NCBI GenBank assembly: GCA_041742255.1
Contig: JBGSIZ010000342.1
Span: forward strand, 1 to 22,394
Direction: 5' to 3'
Source of the DNA: JBGSIZ01 sp041742255
GTDB taxonomy: Bacteria > Pseudomonadota > Alphaproteobacteria > Rhodobacterales > Rhodobacteraceae
DNA: 22,394 bases
Below are positions 8,626-17,366 of this stretch, one piece after another. A program made the position numbers and the translations under genes. Each line of letters begins with the position of its first letter. Position 1 is the stretch's first letter. The notes beneath the pieces were generated by a model, which made no database searches, had not been told where the DNA came from, and worked only from the letters and a program-made list of their open reading frames with translations.

Positions 8626-8826
8626 ATGACTTTGACCATCACAATTGACGACGATCTGGCCGCCGCGATCGACTATTTGTCCGAAGTTGACGGTGTTCCG
8701 GCCCGCGACATCCTGCGCGAGGCGATGACCCGCGAAATCGCCCGCCGCGAAGTCCGGCATCAGGCGATCCTGCGGAACCGCCTGAGCGCGCTGGTGTCAA
8801 AAGGTGATCCGGACCCGGTCACCTGA
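8626..8826 (+). CDS. Small ribbon-helix-helix-like protein (copy 2)
   Basis: A 66-residue protein. Its N-terminal strand MTLTITIDDDLAAAI, helix GVPARDILREAMTREI and basic tail RREVRHQAILRNRLSAL match the strand-helix-helix order of ribbon-helix-helix proteins better than copy 1 does. ATG 8626 is the natural start, but only a weak ribosome binding site is seen. The 229-base spacer before it (8397-8625) holds no gene I can support; it is locally A-rich around 8490-8520 and may contain the promoter. The gene converges on the oxidoreductase gene, with 8 bases between the two stops. DNA binding is inferred from fold appearance. Confidence 0.65.
   Translation: MTLTITIDDDLAAAIDYLSEVDGVPARDILREAMTREIARREVRHQAILRNRLSALVSKGDPDPVT
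8802..8824 (-). terminator. Weak possible terminator for the minus-strand sugar operon
   Basis: Read on the minus strand, AGGTGA pairs with TCACCT across an 11-base loop and is followed by TTTTG. The 6-bp stem is weak and lies inside the end of the convergent small gene. Its placement just after the operon's last stop (8835) is the main argument. Confidence 0.35.
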
Positions 8827-8834
8827 CCCCTGAC

Positions 8835-9968
8835 CTAGGCCATCAGGGCTTGTGCCTGAGCCGGGGACAAGGCGGCGGGGCGGTCACAGGTTGTGGTCAT
8901 GTCCACCCAACGGCGGGTTTCGCCCGACCGCAGGATGCCCGTCATCACGTCCACCGCATGCACGGCAAGGTCGATGTTGCAGCGATGTGGCCGCCCTTCG
9001 TCAATCGCGGTGGCCATATCGGCAAGGCCGGCACAGCGGTAGTTGGCGCGCGGGTTGCCTTGGCCGTCGGTCATGTTGGTGACGCCAAAGGGGTGATCCC
9101 ACGGGTCAACAGCCGTCATCGCCCCGCCCCCGATCCCCTGCATCACCGGGCCGCCAAAGAAATTGGGGTCAGGCACATACAGCGACCCATCGGCCCCATA
9201 AATCTCCATGTTCTGGTGGCCATGGGTCCAAACGTCCCAGCTTGCGCCCAATGTCACAATGGCGCCGTTGTGAAATTCCAGCACCGCATGAATGTTGGTG
9301 GGCGTTTCAACGGCAAGGGTTTCCCCGTTGCGGGGACCATTGCCGATTGTCCGGGTTGCAAACGTGGCGCTGGTCATGGCCGACACCGCCCGCACCGGCC
9401 CGATCAACTGGATCAGGTTGGTGATGTAATAGGGGCCCATGTCCAGAACCGGACCGCCCCCCGGCTGAAAGAAGAAATCAGGGTTGGGGTGCCAATGTTC
9501 CATCCCATGCGACATGATATGGCAGGTGCCGCCGATGATCCGGCCCACCGTGCCCGCGTCGATCACGCTGCGCGCCTGTTGGTGCGATCCGCCCATGAAC
9601 GTGTCGGGCGCGGACCCGGCCCGCAGACCCCGCGCGGAGGCAAGGTCTTGCAACGTCTTGCCTTCGTCCAGCGTCAACACCATCGGTTTTTCGGAATAGG
9701 CGTGTTTGCCCGCCTCCAGAATGGCCCGCGTGATGTCGAAATGCGCCGCCGGAATGGTCAGGTTGACCACCATGTCAATGTCGGATGCCGCCAGCAGGTC
9801 CGCGACCGTGTCCGCCCGCACCCCGAATTCACCCGCCCGCGCCGTGGCCGCGTCCATGCTGATGTCGGCGACGGCCCGCACCTCCAGCGATTTGAACAGC
9901 GGGGCGAGTTTGAGGTAGCTGGTCGAGATATTCCCGCAACCAATGATCCCAACGCCAAGTTTTGTCAT
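8835..9968 (-). CDS. Gfo/Idh/MocA-family NAD(P)-dependent sugar oxidoreductase
   Basis: A 377-residue two-domain dehydrogenase. The N-terminal Rossmann fold begins VGIIGCGNIS, and the catalytic-loop motif is SEKP with Lys94. The C-terminal substrate domain carries GGPVLDMGPYYITN, with Asp176 and Tyr180 where many relatives have Asp and His. The family oxidises or reduces a hydroxyl of a sugar, sugar acid or cyclitol; the substrate cannot be read from the sequence. Start ATG 9968 has AAAGGA 8 bases upstream. It is the last gene of the seven-gene minus-strand operon, 12 bases after the isomerase-like gene, so it probably acts on a product of that gene or of the beta-mannosidase. A second member lies at 19660 on the plus strand. 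Confidence 0.92.
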   Translation of the reverse strand: MTKLGVGIIGCGNISTSYLKLAPLFKSLEVRAVADISMDAATARAGEFGVRADTVADLLAASDIDMVVNLTIPAAHFDITRAILEAGKHAYSEKPMVLTLDEGKTLQDLASARGLRAGSAPDTFMGGSHQQARSVIDAGTVGRIIGGTCHIMSHGMEHWHPNPDFFFQPGGGPVLDMGPYYITNLIQLIGPVRAVSAMTSATFATRTIGNGPRNGETLAVETPTNIHAVLEFHNGAIVTLGASWDVWTHGHQNMEIYGADGSLYVPDPNFFGGPVMQGIGGGAMTAVDPWDHPFGVTNMTDGQGNPRANYRCAGLADMATAIDEGRPHRCNIDLAVHAVDVMTGILRSGETRRWVDMTTTCDRPAALSPAQAQALMA

Positions 9969-9980
9969 GTTTTCTGTCCT

Positions 9981-10727
9981 TTACCAACGGGCAACGGTTG
10001 CAAGCGACCGCGCGGCGAACCGGGCGTGATCCTTTGGGTTGTCATGTTCGACGACGAACCGCGTGACCCCGGCGGCGTCCAGCGCGGCCTTGATCGGGGC
10101 CCAGTCGATGATGCCGTGACCCACATCGGCCCAGCCGTCTTCGTCCATGTTTTCGCCGTCTGGCGCGATGTCTTTGATATGGGCGGCCACCATTCGTTTG
10201 CCCAGCTTTTCGATCCACGCCACCGGGTCATGCCCTGCCACCCGCACCCACCCAAGGTCCAGTTCCATCGACAGGTCCGGCGCCCCCTGCAGGATCAGGT
10301 CCATCGGCAGGTCCGCCCCCCCCAGCGTGTCAAATTCGAACGCATGGTTGTGCCAGCCAAACACCAGCCCCGCGTCAAGGATCGGTTTCCCCGCCTCGTG
10401 GAGCCGTTGTCCGAACGCCAGCCAGCCCGCCGCGTCCGCGGGCCTCGCATCGGGTGCGACATAGGGCACGATCACCGTGCCGATCCCCAGCGTGCGCGCC
10501 GTCTGGATCGCCGTGCTGGCGTCCCCTTCGACCATGTCCAGCCCGAAATGCCCCGTCGGCATCGCCAGCCCCGCCGAATTGAGCGCCGCAGCCAGCCCCC
10601 CCGCGTCGGCATATAGCCCGCCATAGCCCTCGACCGCCGTGTAGCCCGTCTGGGCCAACATCGACAGGGTATCCCCCAGCGGGGGGAAGTTGCGCGAGCA
10701 GTAAAGTTGATAGGAAATCGCGGCCAT
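9981..10727 (-). CDS. Xylose-isomerase-like TIM-barrel sugar isomerase/epimerase
   Basis: A 248-residue protein of the AP-endonuclease-2/xylose-isomerase-like family. Probable metal and substrate residues sit in the usual places: GWHNHAFEF (His/Glu), SMELDLGWVRVAG (Glu/Asp), AAHIKDIAPDG (His/Asp) and the C-terminal VVEHDNPKDH (Glu). The family includes epimerases, isomerases, dehydratases and, more recently, lyases acting on 3-keto-glycosides, so the name alone does not settle the reaction. The start is ATG 10727 with AAAGGA in front. It lies 12 bases after the beta-mannosidase gene and 12 before the oxidoreductase gene. That tight packing suggests the three enzymes share one pathway. Confidence 0.88.
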   Translation of the reverse strand: MAAISYQLYCSRNFPPLGDTLSMLAQTGYTAVEGYGGLYADAGGLAAALNSAGLAMPTGHFGLDMVEGDASTAIQTARTLGIGTVIVPYVAPDARPADAAGWLAFGQRLHEAGKPILDAGLVFGWHNHAFEFDTLGGADLPMDLILQGAPDLSMELDLGWVRVAGHDPVAWIEKLGKRMVAAHIKDIAPDGENMDEDGWADVGHGIIDWAPIKAALDAAGVTRFVVEHDNPKDHARFAARSLATVARW

Positions 10728-10739
10728 GGTCGTGTCCTT

Positions 10740-13118
10740 TCAGCGGGCGAGGGTGGCGGAATACAGATCGCGCAGGGTGAACCGGGCGGTTGCACCGGGT
10801 TGCGCGGGGGTAAAGGTGATCGTGGCCGGGTGGCCGGGCCGCAGGGTCAGCGCGTTGTCCGAAAACCGCCCCGGGATGTCCGCCTCGACCGTCACAAACA
10901 GCGCAAGGGCTGTGGATGTGAGCGTGACCGTGGTGCCGTCCCGGTCCATCGACAGGCCGGGGTCCAGCAGATCATAGCGTTTGTAGGCGCGGGGGGCGAA
11001 ATGGTCCTGTCCCGCATGACCGTCCGGCGTGGTCCAGTGGAACACCAGAATTTCATCATCCCGCAGCGCGGACAGGGGCAGGTGCAACGCCGGGGCCGCG
11101 TCATGGTCCACGTTCACCGTTCCCTGACCCAATTCCCGCGCCGTGCCGTCCATGCCCACCGCCTGCGCCGTGACGGTCATATCCAACGCCCGCCCGGTGT
11201 CGTTCACGCCCGTCAGGATCAGGTCATCGCCCGATGGGCTGCACACCACCGTCACCGGGGCATAGAACCCCCGCGCCATGTGGTGCAGCAGTTTCCAGCC
11301 GCCGCCATAGTCCAGCGACGACCACGAACACACAGGCCAGGTGTCGTTCAATTGCCAGTAGAGCGTGCCCATGCAATTCGGTTTCAACCCGCGCCAATGG
11401 GTCACCGCCGTCTTGATCGCCAGCCCCTGTTGGACCTGCGACAACCAGACGAAATCCTCGAACCGTTCCGGCCAGCGAAAATAGCGGAACATGGTTTCCG
11501 CTATGCGGGCATTGCCGCCTGCGTTTTTCTGGTGGCTTTCGAACACCGGGGCCGCGATGTTCCAATCCTTTGGTTCGGCAAAGGTCCGGATCATGTCCAT
11601 CGACGGATAGCTTTGGAACCCGAATTCCGAACAGAACCGGGGCGACACATCGCGGTAATGGTCGAAATCCCGGCCTTCGTGCCAGACTGACCAGAAATGC
11701 ATGTCGCCCGCGCCGTCATCGTGCCAGCTATCCCCGAAATTCAACGGGCCGGGGCAGGGCGACGATGGCCACCAGATTGCGCTGGGGTCGGTCGCGCGCA
11801 GCGTGTCCTCGATCGTTCGGTTCAGACGATCATAGTTGACCAGATAACGGTCGCGGTCGTTCCTGCTTTCGTCGAACCACGTCAGCGCGCCGACCAGTTC
11901 ATTGTCCCCGCACCACACCGCCAAACAGGCGTGATGGCCGATCCGGGCGACGTTTTCGGCGACCTCGGCCCTGACCTCGGCCAGAAAATCGGGGGTAGAG
12001 GGGTAAAGGTTGCACGAGAACATGAAATCCTGCCAGACCATCAGGCCAAGGTCATCGCAGGCGTCATAGAAACTGTCGGGTTCATAGCGCCCGCCGCCCC
12101 AGACCCGGATCATGTTCATGTGGGCATCGACCGCCGATTGCAGCAGGTCGCGGGTTTTGGCGGTGTCGATCCGTCCAGCCAGCGCGTCGGCCGGGATCCA
12201 GTTGGCCCCGCGCATAAAGGTGTCGCGCCCGTTGACCCGGAACAGGAACGACGACCCTGCCGCATCGGGTTCCGTTACCAGTTCGACCGACCGCAGACCG
12301 ATCCGCCGGGTGGTCCGGGCCGCGCCCACCTGCACCGTCAGGTCATGCAGGGTTTGCGGACCCATCCCCGCAGGCCACCACAGGGCCGGGTTTTCAATGT
12401 CGAAAATTGCGGTGATCTGGTCGCCCGTCACCACCCCGTCCAGCGTTTGCCCGGCAAAGGTGATGGCATAGTCTAGGTCCAGCGCGTCCGTCACATCCAC
12501 GGTCAGGGTCAACGTGACGGCCCCGTCGCCATGCGCCTGATCCACATGCACCCGGTCGATCCGTTCGGCCCCGGCAGGCTCCAGCCGCAGATCACCATAC
12601 AGACCAAACGGGGCCAGCGCGATGTTCCAATCCCAGCCGAAATCGCACTGCACCTTGCGCAGCATGTTGCCGTTCGGGATCGGGCTGTTGGATGCCTGAT
12701 AGGGGATGCGGAACGGTTGCGCGTCCTGTGCTGCGTTGGCCGCCGTGGTGGCCGCGTGAAACGTGATGCAAACCGTGTTGTCCCCCACCCGCGCCACATC
12801 CGATAATGGCACCCGGTAGCTGCGGAAACTGTTGCGGGCGGACAAAACGGGCGTGTCGTTCCAGACTACGGTGGCCACGGTATCCAGCCCCGACAGGATC
12901 AGGTCCATATCGGTGCGGTCCAGAACAACCGTCCGCGACAGCGTCCAATCCTGATCGGCGATCCAGCGCAGATCGTATTCGTTGCGGCCCCAATAGGGGT
13001 CGGGGATCAACCCCGCGCGGTGCAGGGCCGTGATCCCGTCGCCGGGCAGGGTCATGTCGCAGGCATAGTCCCCGCTGGCATCCTGCAAGGCCCAGACGCC
13101 GGACAGATCGTGGATCAA
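10740..13118 (-). CDS. GH2 beta-mannosidase, cytoplasmic
   Basis: Cleaves terminal beta-D-mannosyl residues from mannosides or manno-oligosaccharides. The 792-residue protein has an N-terminal jelly-roll domain (QCDFGWDWN motif), immunoglobulin-like domains and a TIM barrel. The barrel carries the beta-mannosidase signature VWGGGRYEPDSFYDACDDLG, then MVWQDFMFSCNLYP. The acid/base is Glu407 in WCGDNE and the nucleophile is Glu498 in FCSEFGFQSYPS. Their 91-residue spacing fits known GH2 mannosidases. No signal peptide is present, so it acts after uptake. The start is TTG 13118, overlapping the ATPase stop in TTGA; GAGGTG lies just upstream, and the LSGVW motif near the start is normal for the family, so a later ATG is not needed. 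The gene is embedded in the importer operon. Other GH2 activities are possible but less likely. Confidence 0.93.
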   Translation of the reverse strand: MIHDLSGVWALQDASGDYACDMTLPGDGITALHRAGLIPDPYWGRNEYDLRWIADQDWTLSRTVVLDRTDMDLILSGLDTVATVVWNDTPVLSARNSFRSYRVPLSDVARVGDNTVCITFHAATTAANAAQDAQPFRIPYQASNSPIPNGNMLRKVQCDFGWDWNIALAPFGLYGDLRLEPAGAERIDRVHVDQAHGDGAVTLTLTVDVTDALDLDYAITFAGQTLDGVVTGDQITAIFDIENPALWWPAGMGPQTLHDLTVQVGAARTTRRIGLRSVELVTEPDAAGSSFLFRVNGRDTFMRGANWIPADALAGRIDTAKTRDLLQSAVDAHMNMIRVWGGGRYEPDSFYDACDDLGLMVWQDFMFSCNLYPSTPDFLAEVRAEVAENVARIGHHACLAVWCGDNELVGALTWFDESRNDRDRYLVNYDRLNRTIEDTLRATDPSAIWWPSSPCPGPLNFGDSWHDDGAGDMHFWSVWHEGRDFDHYRDVSPRFCSEFGFQSYPSMDMIRTFAEPKDWNIAAPVFESHQKNAGGNARIAETMFRYFRWPERFEDFVWLSQVQQGLAIKTAVTHWRGLKPNCMGTLYWQLNDTWPVCSWSSLDYGGGWKLLHHMARGFYAPVTVVCSPSGDDLILTGVNDTGRALDMTVTAQAVGMDGTARELGQGTVNVDHDAAPALHLPLSALRDDEILVFHWTTPDGHAGQDHFAPRAYKRYDLLDPGLSMDRDGTTVTLTSTALALFVTVEADIPGRFSDNALTLRPGHPATITFTPAQPGATARFTLRDLYSATLAR

Positions 13119-14200
13119 AGCCGCACCTCGGTCGTGGTGTCAAACAGCGAGGCGCGGGCCGGATTGATCCCGATAGGCAGCGTGTCCCCGCGCCGGACGC
13201 GGGCCTGCCCGTCCATCCGGATGCGGAAATTTTCGCCCCCGATCTGGGTATAAACCAACGTGTCCGACCCCATCGGTTCTACCAGATCAACGATGACGGA
13301 CGATTGTACCGGGGCCCCCGCCACCAGTTCGCCGGTGATGACGTGTTCGGGGCGGATGCCGATGGTGGCAGGCCGGTTGCCCGTTTGGCCATCCGTCGTG
13401 GCAAAGGTGTAGCCGACCATGGGCAATGACAGATCGCCCTTGGTGAACGTCCCGCCCGACAGGTTCCCGTCAATGAAATTCATCGACGGGCTGCCAATGA
13501 AATCAGCGACATAGCGGTTTTGCGGGTGGTTATAAATCTCGTCCGGCGTGCCAAGCTGCATGATCAACCCGCCCTTCATGATCGCGATACGGTCGGCCAG
13601 CGTCATCGCCTCGACCTGATCGTGGGTGACGTAGATCATCGTGTTCTGCAATTGGTTGTGCAGGCGTTTGAGTTCGACCCGCAAATCCGCCCGCAGTTTG
13701 GCATCAAGGTTTGACAGGGGTTCGTCAAACAGGAACACATCCACATCCCGCACCAACGCCCGCCCGATGGCCACCCGTTGCCGTTGCCCCCCCGACAGCG
13801 CGCCGGGCTTGCGTTCCAGCAGGGGTTCGATCTGCAAAATCTCGGCGGCGCGGGCCACCCGTTTTTCAATCTCGGCCCGGGGCACCCGCGCGTTTTTCAA
13901 CCCAAACGAAAGGTTTCCGCGCACCGTCATCTGCGGATACAGCGCGTAGGATTGGAACACCATGCCGATGCCCCGGTTGCTGGGTTCGGCCCATGTCACG
14001 TTCTGGCCCTTGATCCAGATTTGCCCGTCGGACACTTCCAACAGCCCTGCGATGCAGTTGAGCAAGGTGGATTTGCCACACCCCGACGACCCCAGAAGAA
14101 CCAGAAATTCGCCTTCGTGGATGTCGAGGTTGAGCCCCTTGAGAACCTTGACGGCCCCAAAGTTGAGGTCAAGTTCCTTGATCTGGACGGAATAGGTCAT
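13115..14200 (-). CDS. Sugar ABC transporter ATP-binding protein (MalK/UgpC type)
   Basis: A 361-residue ATPase that powers import. Walker A GSSGCGKST is at residues 37-45, a Q-loop in VFQSYALYP, the signature LSGGQRQR starting at 135, Walker B VFLFDE at 155-160 and the H-loop His193 in VTHDQ. A C-terminal TOBE/regulatory domain (about residues 240-361) is present, as in MalK, UgpC and MsmK. Start ATG 14200 lies 4 bases after the permease stop, with AAAGGG inside the end of that gene. The stop overlaps the mannosidase start by 4 bases. The UgpC label reflects the subfamily only; glycerol-3-phosphate transport is not implied by the neighbours. Confidence 0.96.
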   Translation of the reverse strand: MTYSVQIKELDLNFGAVKVLKGLNLDIHEGEFLVLLGSSGCGKSTLLNCIAGLLEVSDGQIWIKGQNVTWAEPSNRGIGMVFQSYALYPQMTVRGNLSFGLKNARVPRAEIEKRVARAAEILQIEPLLERKPGALSGGQRQRVAIGRALVRDVDVFLFDEPLSNLDAKLRADLRVELKRLHNQLQNTMIYVTHDQVEAMTLADRIAIMKGGLIMQLGTPDEIYNHPQNRYVADFIGSPSMNFIDGNLSGGTFTKGDLSLPMVGYTFATTDGQTGNRPATIGIRPEHVITGELVAGAPVQSSVIVDLVEPMGSDTLVYTQIGGENFRIRMDGQARVRRGDTLPIGINPARASLFDTTTEVRL

Positions 14201-14204
14201 GATG

Positions 14205-15116
14205 TCAGCCCTTTACGGCGCCGGCGGCAATGCCCCGGACAAAAAGTTTGCCAGAGGCAAAGTAAACGATCAGCGGCACAAGGCCCGTCAACAGCGTTGC
14301 CGCCATGTTGACGTTGTATTCCTTGACCCCCTGCACGGAGTTGACGATGTTATTGAGCTGCACCGTCATCGGATAGAGGTCCGGCGAGGTAAAGATCACC
14401 CCGAACAGAAAGTCGTTCCAGATCCCCGTCACCTGAATGATCACCGACACCACAAAGATGGGCAGCGACATGGGCATGATGATCTTGACGAAAATCGCCC
14501 AGAACCCGGCCCCGTCCACCCGCGCCGCCTTGAACAGTTCTTCGGGGATGGACGCGAAATAGTTGCGGAACAACAGCGTGTTGATCGGCATCCCGAACGC
14601 AAGATGCACCAGAACCAGCCCGCCCAGCGACCCATACAGACCCGCCTCGCGCAGCATGATGACGATGGGATACAGCATCACCTGATAGGGGATGAACGCC
14701 CCGATCATCAGGATGGTGAAAAACACCTCGGACCCTTTGAACCGCCACATGGTGAGCGCGTAGCCCGTCACCGATGCGATGCTGACCGAAATCAGGACGG
14801 ACGGGATCAGGATGCGCACCGAATTCCAGAACCCGCGCGACAGCCCGTCACAGTTGATCCCCGTGCAGGCCTCTTGCCACGCCTTGACCCACGGCTGGAA
14901 CGTGACCTCCATCGGCGGGGCAAAGATGTTGCCCATCCGGATTTCCGGCATCCCCTTGAGCGAGGTGACGATCATCACATAAAGCGGCAGGGCATAATAG
15001 ACCGCCACCACGAACAGCGTCCCATAGACGATGATGTTGCTGCGGCTGAACGCCTTTTTGGGACGCGCCCCGCGCGGTCCGGTCATGGCGGCGGGGGTGC
15101 TGGAGATATCAACCAC
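14205..15116 (-). CDS. Sugar ABC transporter permease (MalG type)
   Basis: An inner-membrane subunit with six predicted helices. The first is around residues 28-50 (IIVYGTLFVVAVYYALPLYV). The cytoplasmic EAA loop EELFKAARVDGAG, at about residues 192-204, contacts the ATPase. A periplasmic loop between helices 1 and 2 is long and contains a Cys pair, CTGINC. The start is set to GTG 15116: GGAGGG lies 7 bases upstream, and the codon overlaps the preceding permease stop by 8 bases, typical of coupled permease genes. A TTG at 15137 in frame would put the ribosome binding site inside the gene. Length from GTG is 303 residues. Substrate is probably the same glycoside that the mannosidase cleaves. 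Confidence 0.94.
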   Translation of the reverse strand: MVDISSTPAAMTGPRGARPKKAFSRSNIIVYGTLFVVAVYYALPLYVMIVTSLKGMPEIRMGNIFAPPMEVTFQPWVKAWQEACTGINCDGLSRGFWNSVRILIPSVLISVSIASVTGYALTMWRFKGSEVFFTILMIGAFIPYQVMLYPIVIMLREAGLYGSLGGLVLVHLAFGMPINTLLFRNYFASIPEELFKAARVDGAGFWAIFVKIIMPMSLPIFVVSVIIQVTGIWNDFLFGVIFTSPDLYPMTVQLNNIVNSVQGVKEYNVNMAATLLTGLVPLIVYFASGKLFVRGIAAGAVKG

Positions 15117-16035
15117 GCTTTTTCCCTCCGAATTCAAGATAGGCCCACGGGATCAGGATGATCACCACCATCAGCATCATCATGGTTGACGCCGCGAACC
15201 CCTGCCCAAGGTTCTGCCCCCCGAACATGGAGGTCATGACGTATTTCGCGGGCACCTCGGAACTGATGCCCGGCCCCCCCGACGTCTGCGCCACCACAAG
15301 GTCATAAAGTTTGACAATCCCGGCCCCGATCAACACGAGCGAGGTCACGAACACGGGCCGCATCATCGGAATGATGATCCGGATATAGGTTTTGACGGTG
15401 CCGATCCCGTCCACGCGGGCGGCTTTCCAGATGTCTTCGTCAATGCCCCGCAACCCGGCCAGCATGATGCACATGATTAGCCCGGTGCCTTGCCACAGCC
15501 CTGCAATCAACAGACCGAAAATCACGATGTCCGGATTGTTCAGGGGATCGAACGTGAACGACGTCCAGCCCATTTCGCGGACCACGTTTTGCAGGCCCAG
15601 CGCGGGGTTCAAGATCCATTGCCACACCAACCCGGTGACGATGAACGACAAGGCAAAAGGATACAGGAATATGGTGCGAAACACGCCTTCGCCCCGGATC
15701 TTGCGGTCCAGAAGGGCGGCGAGGGTAAAGCCGATCACCAGCGTCCCGATCATCGAACAGACGCCAAAGATGCCAAGGTTTTCAATGGACACCAACCATT
15801 TGCGGCTGGTCCACAGGCGTTCGTATTGATCCAGACCCACGAATTTGGTGCTGGGGAGCAGCCCGGATTTGGTAAAGGAATAAAACACGGTCCACAGCGT
15901 GCCGCCCAGAAACACCACCACGGCGATAAAGATCATCGGCAACGTGGCGATTTTGGCGTTCAGGTTGCGGAACAACCGGTTTGGCCTGCGGGCCCCTGCG
16001 TGCGTGCGGTGCGTGCCTGTTTCGGCGACTGCCAT
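15109..16035 (-). CDS. Sugar ABC transporter permease (MalF type)
   Basis: A 308-residue integral membrane subunit. A cytoplasmic N-terminus rich in Arg and His is followed by a first helix near residues 30-50 and further helices around 90-110, 120-142, 170-192, 225-245 and 275-300. The EAA loop at about 200-223 contains KAARVDGIG. It pairs with the MalG-type protein as the transmembrane heterodimer. Start ATG 16035 has GGGGAGGGG 5 bases upstream. The gene lies 82 bases after the binding-protein gene, with a stem-loop in the gap, and overlaps the next permease by 8 bases. Similarity of style to GtsB/glucose-type permeases is suggestive, not proof of substrate. Confidence 0.95.
   Translation of the reverse strand: MAVAETGTHRTHAGARRPNRLFRNLNAKIATLPMIFIAVVVFLGGTLWTVFYSFTKSGLLPSTKFVGLDQYERLWTSRKWLVSIENLGIFGVCSMIGTLVIGFTLAALLDRKIRGEGVFRTIFLYPFALSFIVTGLVWQWILNPALGLQNVVREMGWTSFTFDPLNNPDIVIFGLLIAGLWQGTGLIMCIMLAGLRGIDEDIWKAARVDGIGTVKTYIRIIIPMMRPVFVTSLVLIGAGIVKLYDLVVAQTSGGPGISSEVPAKYVMTSMFGGQNLGQGFAASTMMMLMVVIILIPWAYLEFGGKKRG
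15124..15129 (-). promoter_or_regulatory. Ribosome binding site that sets the MalG-type start
   Basis: GGAGGG on the minus strand, 7 bases before GTG 15116. It lies inside the end of the upstream permease gene and argues against the in-frame TTG at 15137. Confidence 0.7.
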
Positions 16036-16070
16036 ATCAACCCCTCCCCGGTTGGTCGTTCTGGTGACGG

Positions 16071-16095
16071 GACGGGCCCCGCGCGGGGGCCCGTC
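16071..16095 (-). other. GC-rich stem-loop between binding-protein and permease genes
   Basis: A perfect 10-bp stem, GACGGGCCCC / GGGGCCCGTC, with the loop GCGCG. It has no T tract on the minus strand, so it is more likely an mRNA-stabilising or partially terminating element than a full terminator. Such hairpins often follow the binding-protein gene and help keep its product in excess over the permeases. Confidence 0.7.
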
Positions 16096-16117
16096 TGTCG
16101 ATCATGCGGTGCGGCGG

Positions 16118-17347
16118 TTATTCCGCAGCGGCGATGATGTCCGCATACTGCTGCTGCACGTCGGCCGGGGTCATGGACGGTGTGTTCCAGAACTCGGTCA
16201 ACAGGTCGTTCAGCTGCGTGGTGGTGTCCGGAGAGATCAGAGTGGTCCCGTCCGGGATCACGCTGCCCGATGCCAGCAGATCAAGACCGATCTGCGTGCA
16301 TTTGTTCACCGTGGTCAGGTCAACATCACCGCGGATCGGAAGCGACCCTTTGGCAGAGTTGAAAGACACCTGAACCGCAGGGGACAGCAGCAGAGCGGCA
16401 AGCTCTTTCTGAGCTGCGGTGATTTCGGCGTCATCAACGACGGGGAAATAGAACGCATCGCCGCCCGTGGACAGGACCGCCCGTTCGCCCAGACCCGGCA
16501 GACAGTCGTAGTCCACCCCGGCCACCTTGCCGGCCGTGGCGAATTCACCCTGTGCCCAGTCGCCCATGATCTGGCCACCGGCGGTGCCTTCGATCACAGC
16601 GGCGGTTGCCTGATTCCAGTCTTGCACGCTCAGACCGGCAGACAATTCACGCGCGGCCCCAAAGGCCTCGAATACGCGGGTATAGTCTTCGCCCATCACG
16701 GCTTCGGCGCTTTTGTCGCGGTTGACGGCAAGCCAGGCTTCTTCGCCAGCCAGCGCCACGGACATCACCCCAAAGGCACCGTTCTGCTGCCAGGACTGAC
16801 CGCCCATCGCCAGCGGCGTGATCCCTGCGGCCACCAGTGCGGGGGCGGCGGCGGTGAATTCGGACCAGTTGGTCGGGACCGGCACGCCAGCCTTTTCATA
16901 GGCCGCCGTGGACAGCCACAACCACTGCCACGAATGGATGTTCACCGGGGCGCAGTAAATCCGCCCGTCCACGGTGCAGGCATCCAACAGGGACGGCGGG
17001 TTCACGATGTCTTTCCAACCTTCGGCCTCGGCCACGTCGGTCAGGTCCAGCAGCAGACCGGCCTCGATCAGTTCTTCGGCCTGACGGCCATGGTTGAACT
17101 GGAACGCAGCGGGCGGATCGCCCCCGATGATCCGGCTGACCATGATCGGGCGGGCGGTGTCGCCGCCGCCAGCGATGGCGCCGTCAACCCATTTGTTCCC
17201 GGTCGCGTCCCAGGCTTCTGCAAATTTGGACACGGCAGCGGCTTCGCCACCCGAAGTCCACCAATGCATGACCTCCAGATCGACCGCATAGGCCCCCGAT
17301 GCGCTCGTCATTGCGCTGGCTGCCAGCAGTTTCGTCATGAGTTTCAC
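16118..17347 (-). CDS. Periplasmic sugar-binding protein of ABC transporter (family 1)
   Basis: Captures the sugar in the periplasm and hands it to the permeases. A signal peptide spans residues 1-21 (MKLMTKLLAASAMTSASGAYA), and the mature protein begins VDLEVMHWWTSGGEAAAVSK. That opening, with later GGGDTARPIMVSRIIGGD, resembles GtsA/glucose-mannose-type binding proteins. Four Cys residues remain in the mature chain. Start GTG 17347 is preferred over ATG 17338 because AGGAGGGAG-type sequence (GGAGGA) lies 6 bases before GTG. The length of 409 residues is normal. It is the first gene of the importer operon, just downstream of two LacI-type operators. The ligand is probably a mono- or disaccharide; mannoside is inferred from the beta-mannosidase. 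Confidence 0.94.
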   Translation of the reverse strand: MKLMTKLLAASAMTSASGAYAVDLEVMHWWTSGGEAAAVSKFAEAWDATGNKWVDGAIAGGGDTARPIMVSRIIGGDPPAAFQFNHGRQAEELIEAGLLLDLTDVAEAEGWKDIVNPPSLLDACTVDGRIYCAPVNIHSWQWLWLSTAAYEKAGVPVPTNWSEFTAAAPALVAAGITPLAMGGQSWQQNGAFGVMSVALAGEEAWLAVNRDKSAEAVMGEDYTRVFEAFGAARELSAGLSVQDWNQATAAVIEGTAGGQIMGDWAQGEFATAGKVAGVDYDCLPGLGERAVLSTGGDAFYFPVVDDAEITAAQKELAALLLSPAVQVSFNSAKGSLPIRGDVDLTTVNKCTQIGLDLLASGSVIPDGTTLISPDTTTQLNDLLTEFWNTPSMTPADVQQQYADIIAAAE

Positions 17348-17366
17348 GATTCTCTCCTCCCTGGTT

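Noticed and set aside
8850..10616. 588-codon open frame on the plus strand opposite the oxidoreductase and isomerase genes
   Set aside because: High GC leaves antisense frames open by chance. The translation is rich in Arg, His, Pro and Gly with no family motif, while the minus strand carries two clear enzymes.
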